Of a stretch of 52,651 nt of DNA, positions 32,735 to 40,801 are shown in pieces. The stretch's first letter is position 1. Every line of letters begins with the position of its first letter. A program made the position numbers and the translations under genes. The notes under the pieces are model-generated. The model worked only from the letters and a program-made list of their open reading frames with translations, did not search any database and was not told the origin of the DNA. Origin of the DNA: an uncultured Clostridia bacterium. GTDB lineage: Bacteria; Bacillota; Clostridia; Christensenellales; CAG-917. Where the stretch lies: positions 1 through 52,651 of the forward strand of contig CANQBO010000014.1 of the NCBI GenBank assembly GCA_947589475.1, given 5' to 3'.

Positions 32735-35404
32735 TCACTTTTTTTTATTGAATAGTTTCTCAAAGAAACCTTTGTGGTTCTTTAAAAATTCGTCTATATA
32801 AGCTTGTACCGCGGGCACATCTTCCTTAGGCATGATCTCGACGATCTTGTTGAACAGTTTTTTATAATCGCTCTTATTCAACGATTCCGCATACCTTTGG
32901 GCGAATATGATAAGTTCGGTTGCAAATTTGTCATTTTTATTAAATGCATACGCAAAGATGTCGGACATGACCTCGTAGTATTCCTTGCTTCCGAGTTTTT
33001 CGATGGGACCCGAGATGAGTTCTATAGAGCCGCGGATATTGTAAACAGGTCTTTCGAAAACAGCCCTCAACAATATGTTGCCGTCAAACTTTTTCTTCCT
33101 GAAGGCGCAATAGAGCTGTAGAGCGTCGCCGAAATAATTTTTGATAAAGCGACTGAGTTGAGCCTCGTCGAGTCTGACGTACAACAAATTTCTCTGTACT
33201 TGATCCGCGCAATAGTCGCCGCCCAATTTCCCTCTTATGACCAGCACCGTATACAGCATATTGTAATTGTCGGGAAGCTTGAAGCGAGATTTTTGCAGAC
33301 GACCATTCAATTCGTCTATGCTCCTCATGTACGGCACGGCGAAACTCAGCAATTCGTCGACGGACAAGTTGAATATCTCACAGTCGATCAAGTACAAAAT
33401 TTGAAGCACATCGCGGAAGTTGTCGGGCAACCCTTTGATCTGGTCGTACACTCTCAAGCTTTCCGCAAGCTTGTCCTTGCCCCTGAACGAGTCGAGATAT
33501 TGCCCTACTTTTTCCTTGTATACGCCGCTGTCGTGACCCGCACGATAGAATTTGTTGAAATACTCGTCAAGCATGCGCCACGTGACCTTCGACGTCGTTC
33601 TGAAAACATACGCTTCCTTTTTAAACAAGAAATCTTTAAAGGCGTTTTCGTTTTTGTAGGCGTTTTCGACCTGCGCAAACACGGCGGGGAACTGCTCGGA
33701 GTACTTAACGTAGGTACGCATGAAGAATGCGCTCTGCATATTTCTGACGACCAGCTTTGCGATAAGCTCCGTCTTTTGTTTGTCGCTTTGCGCCGCGCAC
33801 GCAAGACGGAATACGAAATCGAGCGTCGCCTCGTCCTTTATCGTGCCATTCAACAGATCTAAAAGCGAAGAATCGATGAGCCAACTCAGCGAATCTCTGC
33901 CAAGCTTGCTTGCGGCGCTCAAATACAGTTGCACCTCATCGAAATTCTTGCGGTCTATCGATTTTTTGATGATAAATATCAAGATATTGTAAGCGACTTG
34001 ACCGCCTGCATTTTTCATTATTGCGCAAATGACCGCGTCGAATACGAAATACAAATAGCTCACGGACGAGTATTTGTTCATATATTTTTCCCACTTTTGA
34101 TCGCCGACGACCGACGCCGCAAAATCATCCCACGGGAATGGCGCGTTGTTTTTCACCTGCGTCAAAACGGCATTCGGCTGAGCATTGACGTTGACCCCGT
34201 AAGTTGTAAGATTGCCGAAATACTCGTCCATTATGCTTGTTTTGACCGCGTCGTCGCTGTAGCGATAGGCAAACTTCATCAAAGGCAGTATCTCTGTCCC
34301 GCGTCCCCATCTTGCGCTCTTGATTATGTCGTTGTAAACGCGGCTTGCGACTGCGCTCTCATCGACGTATTTGTGTTCGAGCGCGACCGTCAGCGCTTGA
34401 GAATATTCGTCAAGTCCGCTGAACCAATCGAGTTTGAGCTGAGTGAGATAATAGACCGCTATTGCTTTATCGATGTTGCACCCCGTCTCCAAAGCAATCT
34501 TGTTGACTGCGTCGATCTTCTTCAATACGGCAAATATCTTGTCGCCACCCTCTATGGACGCGATTATGTCGGACAGATAGCGTTTGGGTTTGACGTTTGA
34601 GCATATCCCCTTTTCAAAGTAAAATACGAGTTGACCCGCGTCCAACTGCGCTTGATAGTTGTACGTCGAATTTACCATGCTCGAGAAAATGTTGCGCAAC
34701 ACCAACGGTTTCGTGCTCGTGCCGGACATTGCAAAATCGAGTTGCGTTGAATATTGATTTGAAAACGTGATCTTTTCAAAAAGTCCCGACGGGAGCAATA
34801 TTCCGAGCAAAGAATACAACTGCGCCTGTTTTTCCTCGGTGTCGTTGAAGGTGACGGTGCCGCCGTTTGTCGCCGCGTCGATGACCGCTTGCAAGAATGA
34901 AGCGACTTCCCCTCTTTGACTTCCGAGAAGGTATTTGCGGATCAAAGCTTCGTCTACGCTCGGCTCCACGGACAGCTCCACTTGAGGCAGGTCGCTCGGA
35001 GCTTCGCTGTCATGCCACTCCTGATAGGACAGGCTCGTCTTGAAAAGATCGCTGTTTATTATGCTAAACGGATTGAAGCCGTCCAATCTATCGGCGATGT
35101 AAGCGTGAATGATAAAGTTGCCGTTGCGCGCGTCAAGATCGCTGTACACTTTGCCGATGTAGTTTGTTTGCGCAAGACAGATCCTGCCCGAAGAAAGGAT
35201 AAAATAGCCGTACTTCTTTGGGAATAACGTCCTTATCTCTTCTTCCGTTGGCTCATATGGCACATTTTGCGGCTTTCTGTAAGACATCAATTTGACGATC
35301 TCATCGCACTCCGCCTTTGTGACATTTGCGGACTTAGCCCAAACGCTGAAAGCCCCGGACTTATCCTTTCCGCATGCCGTATAGATCATTTGATAAGCTA
35401 ACAT
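32735..35404 (-). CDS. GTPase-associated protein 1 (GAP1)-like large protein
   Basis: An 889-residue soluble protein. The N-terminal 160 residues have the features I recall for the GAP1-N domain: QMIYTACGKDKSGAFSVWAKS, then GRICLAQTNYIGKVYSDLD and GNFIIHAYIADRL (the 'R-GN-hHAhh' pattern). About 700 mainly alpha-helical residues follow, repetitive in pattern but without canonical TPRs. GAP1 proteins occur next to paired TRAFAC GTPases in predicted conflict systems, but biochemical activity is unproven. Here it lies between the two GTPases (20 bp after the soluble one, 12 bp before the membrane protein), which is the best support for a joint function. Confidence 0.78.
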   Translation of the reverse strand: MLAYQMIYTACGKDKSGAFSVWAKSANVTKAECDEIVKLMSYRKPQNVPYEPTEEEIRTLFPKKYGYFILSSGRICLAQTNYIGKVYSDLDARNGNFIIHAYIADRLDGFNPFSIINSDLFKTSLSYQEWHDSEAPSDLPQVELSVEPSVDEALIRKYLLGSQRGEVASFLQAVIDAATNGGTVTFNDTEEKQAQLYSLLGILLPSGLFEKITFSNQYSTQLDFAMSGTSTKPLVLRNIFSSMVNSTYNYQAQLDAGQLVFYFEKGICSNVKPKRYLSDIIASIEGGDKIFAVLKKIDAVNKIALETGCNIDKAIAVYYLTQLKLDWFSGLDEYSQALTVALEHKYVDESAVASRVYNDIIKSARWGRGTEILPLMKFAYRYSDDAVKTSIMDEYFGNLTTYGVNVNAQPNAVLTQVKNNAPFPWDDFAASVVGDQKWEKYMNKYSSVSYLYFVFDAVICAIMKNAGGQVAYNILIFIIKKSIDRKNFDEVQLYLSAASKLGRDSLSWLIDSSLLDLLNGTIKDEATLDFVFRLACAAQSDKQKTELIAKLVVRNMQSAFFMRTYVKYSEQFPAVFAQVENAYKNENAFKDFLFKKEAYVFRTTSKVTWRMLDEYFNKFYRAGHDSGVYKEKVGQYLDSFRGKDKLAESLRVYDQIKGLPDNFRDVLQILYLIDCEIFNLSVDELLSFAVPYMRSIDELNGRLQKSRFKLPDNYNMLYTVLVIRGKLGGDYCADQVQRNLLYVRLDEAQLSRFIKNYFGDALQLYCAFRKKKFDGNILLRAVFERPVYNIRGSIELISGPIEKLGSKEYYEVMSDIFAYAFNKNDKFATELIIFAQRYAESLNKSDYKKLFNKIVEIMPKEDVPAVQAYIDEFLKNHKGFFEKLFNKKK

Positions 35405-35424
35405 TTTTACTCTCCTTAATTAGT

Positions 35425-36546
35425 TTATTTTTTTGCGGTTTTGATATATTTGTTCTCGGCAAGTATCCAAAGCAACGGGTCTAAAACTCGTCTCGGCTTG
35501 ATCTTGTTTCCGCTGAGTTTCGTGCCGTTTGGGACACCTCCGAGCGCGGTCACTCCGAAGAAAGAATATTTCTCGAAGTTTTTCATTTGCTGTACAAGTT
35601 CCGCGTCCAGCCAATTTTCCAAAAGGTCCTGCATTTCGATATTCACGGATTCGAAATCGGTCTGCACAAAGACGCCTCTGGAGAGGTGCGCGGATTCTTC
35701 GCGCAAACAACTGTCCTCTCTCAAAATATCGTATTCCTCCAAAGCGTCTATCTTAGTAAACGTGAGCGCAAGAGGTATCTTGATATTTCCCTTTATATTT
35801 TTGACGTCTCTGATGTTCTGCACTATACGGCTGAGTATCTCGACGACATCGGTATTTTGAGGAGGAAGGGGTATCTTGCCCTGCAATTTCTCTCTGATCG
35901 AGGTCACTTGCAAGGGGTCGAGCAAAAGGATGATGCCGTCCGCATTCGGGACGTATCTGTTGCTGATGACCATATCCTCGGTGGAGTCCAGATTTTCGCC
36001 TGCCGTATCATAGAAAGTCAGCGCGGCGACGTTTGTGATATGATTTTTCTTGTCCATAAACCGCAACGGGAAGATGAGCGGCGGGACTTGCGTCATATCC
36101 TGGTTTGTCGCTTCGACGACGGAACCGTACTTAAACAGCGGTTCATAGTAGAAATCGTTGTAAAACTGTCGGGATTCTTCACTGCTCGTCAAACTTAAGG
36201 AGCAATTGAAGCTCGCGGTCATTTTTCTCTTGATCTCGTTTATCAACACGCCTATGTAGTTTGACTTTCCTGACGCTTTTGCGCCCAACAGAGCGATCGA
36301 AAGGCTCTCTTCGTTGAGAAAATCCGAAGGTATCTCTTTCTCGACGACGCTGCAATACACAGATTTGCGCGCCGCGGTGCACTTCATGCAATTTGCCTTG
36401 TCCTTATCGGGGATCCAGCCGTTCGGGTCTTTTACGACAGACCCTACGCACCGATCGGTCTTTCCCGGTACGTTGTATGAACATTTCAAACCGCTTGTTT
36501 TCAGATCATGCTTTCCATAGCAGTACGGACATGTGAATTTCTTCAT
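35425..36546 (-). CDS. Soluble zinc-ribbon TRAFAC GTPase (partner of the membrane GTPase)
   Basis: A 373-residue protein. Its N-terminal zinc-binding region has CPYCYGKHDL, then further Cys at KCSYN, DRCVG and CMKC...YC. The GTPase domain has P-loop LLGAKASGKSNYIGVL, switch-II FYDTAGENLDS (DTAGE) and FTKIDALEEYD (TKxD). It ends in a short KYIKTAKK tail with no membrane segment. The switch and P-loop patterns resemble the 496-residue membrane GTPase, so the two are likely a sensor/effector or alternating GTPase pair. It follows the large J-like gene by 173 bp and precedes the GAP1-like gene by 20 bp. Confidence 0.85.
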   Translation of the reverse strand: MKKFTCPYCYGKHDLKTSGLKCSYNVPGKTDRCVGSVVKDPNGWIPDKDKANCMKCTAARKSVYCSVVEKEIPSDFLNEESLSIALLGAKASGKSNYIGVLINEIKRKMTASFNCSLSLTSSEESRQFYNDFYYEPLFKYGSVVEATNQDMTQVPPLIFPLRFMDKKNHITNVAALTFYDTAGENLDSTEDMVISNRYVPNADGIILLLDPLQVTSIREKLQGKIPLPPQNTDVVEILSRIVQNIRDVKNIKGNIKIPLALTFTKIDALEEYDILREDSCLREESAHLSRGVFVQTDFESVNIEMQDLLENWLDAELVQQMKNFEKYSFFGVTALGGVPNGTKLSGNKIKPRRVLDPLLWILAENKYIKTAKK

Positions 36547-36719
36547 ATCTACTCCTCTAAGTTTATTTTCTGTCTCGACTTGTTTCCATTTGTCATCTTA
36601 AGTTTCATATTGGCAATATCTTTTGACATCCTTCTATTTTATTCCCATAAAATACGATCGACTACTCTTTCTTGCGTATCCGCGATATGCCCCGTTGAAA
36701 CGGCGCATGACCTATCCCT

Positions 36720-39700
36720 TTACAGTTTTCGCACTTCTTTCATCTGCACTCTGCTCGTATCCTCGTTCAAGAAAAGCGCGAATTTCGTATTCATCGAAGC
36801 GGGATCCACGGTTATGACTTTCTTCGCCGTGTATTTCTTTGAGAACAGCCCTTTCTTCAAAGTGATGCCTTCAATCCTCTCGCAGAGCTTGCCCGCATTC
36901 TTGTTGAGAGGCTTCGGGCTTCCCTGCATCAAGAGCATTTTGGGTATTTCTACCTCGCTGTCCGCCTCGAAGTTCAACGTGACCTTGAAGGGCTTGAGCG
37001 GAGACACGGTATATTCCAAACTGTACAGCACCGTAACGGCCTCTCTGTAGTCAATAGGCGGATCCAGCTTTATGGGAGGCGCGTAAGAGACGACGCCGTT
37101 GTCCTTGAATTCCGTAAACAGCGTGATATAATTGACGGTATTCGTCTTAAGCTTGATCTCGATCTTGTTCTCTTTGCGGAAATCATCCGCCTTAAACATG
37201 AATTTTTCGCCGCCGCCGTCCACGCTTTCGATATACTTATCGTTGCTCAAACGCGCAATGACAGCTTGCGCTTTGGGATGCAATGCGCCCGTAATGCAGA
37301 CCGTACCCGAAGAGACGGTGTGCGAACATTTGCTTATGCCCTCCAGCGTGTTTATCAAAGTGGGAGGGGATACTATGAACAGCTGTTCGGTGCAAACTAT
37401 GGGATATACTTGATATATCTTCCCCGCGGGCAGTGCGAAAGTTATGTCCCCGTTTGCGTTCGGCATGGTATCTAAAGCCGCCAGCCCCTTGCAAATCACG
37501 TTGAAGTCAAGGAATTTCAAAACGGTATCATATGCAATAGGCAGTTTTGTAAAGCCGTAATAAAGCTTTACTTTGCCCGTAAAACCTTCGTTGCAAGTGA
37601 AGATATAGCGTTGATTTTCATCCGCTTTTATCTTTATATTTTCAAGCGGCGCGATCTTTTCGTAGGGCTTGTATACCGATCGTATGCCATGAGATTGTAC
37701 CGCTTTGCCCTTGACCTCATAGTTGCAGATCACAAGATATGCGCTTTCACCGCTGCATTTTGTATCGTAAAACCCGGTATTTGTGGATTCTATCTTCGTG
37801 CCTTCTCCGACGCGCAAAGGCGCGACGGTGCCGCTGTTTCTCCACACCTCGATGGATCTCACGTTGTGCGGAGCTTCCCACGTCACTTTTACGCCGCTGT
37901 CGACGACTTCCTGACGCATATTCAAAACGTCGGAATATATCAACGCGGGCACATTGTTCACGGCGATGGCGGATCTAACTCCGTAGCGCTCCGCGTATAC
38001 GGCATAGTAATACGGAGTCGCCGAGACTATGTTCGCGTCCTCGAAAAAGCGTACGGACAACGCGCTGTCCACAAGCGAACCGTCATCCGCGGACGTCGGC
38101 GCCACGCCGATCTTCTTTATGACGGTGTAAGTCACAAACTCCTGCTTCGAGTTGTCTTCCCATGTCAGATTGACTTTGTTTTTCTCAACAACGACGCGCA
38201 AATTTGCGACGGCTTGCGGCGGATACTTCTGCATTATCTGTCTCGCGTCCGTAAAATCGTCGCAGATGTCTATCGCTTTTGCCGCCGAAGATATAGCCAA
38301 CGAAACGTTGCCGCGCGCTATGTACTGCTTTGCAAGGTCGACTTGTCTCTGAGCAGTTTGCATCACGGCGGAAATATCGGCGATGAGTTTTTTTGTGTTG
38401 TCGGGATTGTAAGTGCTGTATTTCACTTGCAAAGATCTCGCGACCGCCAAAGCCGCCTGATAGTTGCGCTTTGCGATGAGTTGTTGGATCTTTGTCGTCT
38501 CTTCCCTGTATTTTGCGCCGATCGTCTCCTCTTGCTTGATACGATCCGCGATGAGGCGTTCATATTCTTTGACCTTCTTCGCGACCGTGGAATCGGAACG
38601 CGCGGCATAATTCGGCACGACGTTTTTGATGTCCAAAAACGCGGCTTGCAGGTCGCTTATATCTGCGGCGGGACTGCTGAGCAACCGATCCAATTTTTGG
38701 CAACGCACATTGAAAGTTTCGTGCGCGTGATATGTCGCTCCGCATACGGCGCAACCCTTATCGTCCTTTGTGATCCTCGTGATCTGTTTGCAGTTCCAGC
38801 ACATAACCTCGAGGGATCTGCCGCAGTGAGGACAGTTTTTGGCTCCTTTGATGTACAGTTTGCCGCAATCGTCAAACGGGCAATATTCAAACGTATTCCC
38901 GTCGCCCTTTCCCACAATTGTGAGTTGGAAAAATTTGCAACCTATGGCTATGATGGTTTCCGCCTCTTGTATGGAAACTTTGAGCAAAGAAATGACAGTC
39001 TGAGCGTAATCTTCGTACTCGGACATCGTTATCTCTTTTACGCCGAAATTTTTACGTTGAGCAAATTCGTCCCAAACTTCCGTCCTGATGACTAAGTATT
39101 GATCGTATGACTTTCTTGTGCCTTGATCGCACAATATATCTTTGATTATGCCGTCAAGTTGACTTCCCAGCTGTTTCTTTTTCAGATCGGAAGTCTTTTG
39201 AGAATCTTGATATATCTTTTTCGCCGCGTCCTGGATCTCCGTTTGCGAAGCGGTCTTGTTCAAGCCCAAATAATCGTACAGATCCTGCTTCTTCAGGGTC
39301 TCGAGCATTTTGTCCGCCTTCTGGAATTTGTCAAACGGGATCTTTACGTCGGTATTCTCGATTATCTTTACTCCGAGACCGTTCAAAAAGCTCAGCGCTT
39401 TGAAAAACTCATCCTTCGTAAAGTATGTCGCCGACTTGTTTGCGGTTTCATACACCGTCAACAATTCGCTTTTGAGCAACGTCTTACGCGTTTGACAAAG
39501 CATCTGAATGACGTCGACGGTCTCTTTCAGCTTCAGAGATTTGGCGGCTTCCGCTTCCCTTTGTCTGGCGCCCGTATTGGGTTTGTATGAAGTGCCGTCA
39601 AAAGTGGCGTCATTACACATAACTTGCATAATGTCGTCTTTAAGTTCCAACAATCTGCGTTGCGTGATGGAACCGCCCGTTTTGCTAAGCTCGGTCTTGA

Positions 39701-39818
39701 TCTTCTGCTCTATCTTCGTTTTATCGATCTCTTTAAGGTCGATCTTAAAGGCGATAAAATAGTTAAGCTCGGGATTTCTGAGTTCTTCTGCCGTTCTCTG
39801 TGAATTTGTTGTCGCCAT
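36720..39818 (-). CDS. Large J-like / zinc-ribbon / Fn3-like protein, HPD missing
   Basis: A 1032-residue protein. Residues about 1-175 form a helical domain shared with the next upstream gene. A J-domain-like segment follows at about 178-245: DLYDYLGLNKTASQTEIQDA, a helix, then ILCDQGTRKSYDQYL. The HPD tripeptide needed to stimulate Hsp70 ATPase is replaced by QDS. Zinc ribbons come next (CPFDDCGK, CPHCGRS, CWNCK, CAVCGA), then a helical/coiled region, two Fn3-like beta domains (ANLRVVVEKNKVNLTWED; SGVKVTWEAPHNVRSIEVWR) and a beta-rich C-terminus. No signal peptide, so intracellular. Probably a substrate- or ligand-binding co-chaperone for the adjacent Hsp70s (inference). Confidence 0.82.
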   Translation of the reverse strand: MATTNSQRTAEELRNPELNYFIAFKIDLKEIDKTKIEQKIKTELSKTGGSITQRRLLELKDDIMQVMCNDATFDGTSYKPNTGARQREAEAAKSLKLKETVDVIQMLCQTRKTLLKSELLTVYETANKSATYFTKDEFFKALSFLNGLGVKIIENTDVKIPFDKFQKADKMLETLKKQDLYDYLGLNKTASQTEIQDAAKKIYQDSQKTSDLKKKQLGSQLDGIIKDILCDQGTRKSYDQYLVIRTEVWDEFAQRKNFGVKEITMSEYEDYAQTVISLLKVSIQEAETIIAIGCKFFQLTIVGKGDGNTFEYCPFDDCGKLYIKGAKNCPHCGRSLEVMCWNCKQITRITKDDKGCAVCGATYHAHETFNVRCQKLDRLLSSPAADISDLQAAFLDIKNVVPNYAARSDSTVAKKVKEYERLIADRIKQEETIGAKYREETTKIQQLIAKRNYQAALAVARSLQVKYSTYNPDNTKKLIADISAVMQTAQRQVDLAKQYIARGNVSLAISSAAKAIDICDDFTDARQIMQKYPPQAVANLRVVVEKNKVNLTWEDNSKQEFVTYTVIKKIGVAPTSADDGSLVDSALSVRFFEDANIVSATPYYYAVYAERYGVRSAIAVNNVPALIYSDVLNMRQEVVDSGVKVTWEAPHNVRSIEVWRNSGTVAPLRVGEGTKIESTNTGFYDTKCSGESAYLVICNYEVKGKAVQSHGIRSVYKPYEKIAPLENIKIKADENQRYIFTCNEGFTGKVKLYYGFTKLPIAYDTVLKFLDFNVICKGLAALDTMPNANGDITFALPAGKIYQVYPIVCTEQLFIVSPPTLINTLEGISKCSHTVSSGTVCITGALHPKAQAVIARLSNDKYIESVDGGGEKFMFKADDFRKENKIEIKLKTNTVNYITLFTEFKDNGVVSYAPPIKLDPPIDYREAVTVLYSLEYTVSPLKPFKVTLNFEADSEVEIPKMLLMQGSPKPLNKNAGKLCERIEGITLKKGLFSKKYTAKKVITVDPASMNTKFALFLNEDTSRVQMKEVRKL

Positions 39819-39880
39819 GCCTAAAACCTCTTATTAGAATATCTTTCCCACAATATGGACAAAAAGTGAAACGCTCCTTT

Positions 39881-40789
39881 TCATACAAGGACCAGTTGAA
39901 AGAATTTACAACCTGCCGCAATGATAATTTCCGCTTCCTGTACGGACGTCTTGAGCAAAGAAACGACCCTTTGAATATATTTTTCATACTCGCACGCCGA
40001 TAACTCTTTGACTCCGAATTTTTCTCGTTGAGCAAATTCGTCCCAAACTCCGGTTCTTATAACCAAATATTGATCGTATGCCTTCCTTACGGCTTGATCG
40101 AGCAAAATGTCTTTAATCATTCCGTCAAGTTGACTTCCAAGCTGTTTATCTCTCAGATTAGGACTTCTCATCCACGACATATATGCCTTATTCGCCTCGC
40201 TATGGATCTCCGATTGCAAAACTGTCTTGCTCACGCCCAAATAATCGTACAGATCCTTCTTTTCCAGGAGTTCGAGCATTTTGTCCGCCTTTTTAAATTT
40301 GTCAAACGGTATCTTCACATCGGTATTCTCGATTATCTTTACTCCGAGACCGTTCAAAAAACCCAGCGCTTTGAAAAACTCATCCTTCGTAAAGTATGTC
40401 AGCGGCATGTTGACTTTATCATATATCGTTATCAATTCGCTTTTAAGAAACTTCTTACGCGTTTGACAAAGCATCCGAATAAAATCGGCGGTCTCATTCA
40501 GCTTCAAAGTTTTTGCGGCTTCCGCTTCCCTTTGTCCGGCGCCCGTATTGGGTTTGTATGAAGTGCCGTCGAAAGTGGCGTCATTACACATAACTTGCAT
40601 AATGTCGTCTTTAAGTTCCAACAATCTGCGTTGCGTGATGGAACCGCCCGTTTTGCTAAGCTCGGTCTTGATCTTCTGCTCTATCTTCGTTTTATCGATC
40701 TCTTTAAGGTCGATCTTAAAGGCGATAAAATAGTTAAGCTCGGGATTTCTGAGTTCTTCTGCCGTTCTCTGTGAATTTGTTGTCGCCAT
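39881..40789 (-). CDS. Short J-like paralogue, truncated before the zinc ribbon
   Basis: A 302-residue tandem copy of the first third of the 1032-residue downstream gene. The first 80 residues are nearly identical; the rest, including the J-like segment DLYDYLGVSKTVLQSEIHSE (HPD replaced by MSW), has diverged to roughly three-quarters identity. It stops with TGA right after CKFFQLVLV. In another frame, the DNA immediately downstream encodes YEKERFTFCPYCGKDIL, a zinc-knuckle-like segment. So the copy either lost its zinc ribbon by frameshift or makes a longer form by frameshifting. Its ribosome site AAGAGG is duplicated together with the gene start. Confidence 0.8.
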   Translation of the reverse strand: MATTNSQRTAEELRNPELNYFIAFKIDLKEIDKTKIEQKIKTELSKTGGSITQRRLLELKDDIMQVMCNDATFDGTSYKPNTGAGQREAEAAKTLKLNETADFIRMLCQTRKKFLKSELITIYDKVNMPLTYFTKDEFFKALGFLNGLGVKIIENTDVKIPFDKFKKADKMLELLEKKDLYDYLGVSKTVLQSEIHSEANKAYMSWMRSPNLRDKQLGSQLDGMIKDILLDQAVRKAYDQYLVIRTGVWDEFAQREKFGVKELSACEYEKYIQRVVSLLKTSVQEAEIIIAAGCKFFQLVLV

Positions 40790-40801
40790 GCCTGAAACCT
40801 C

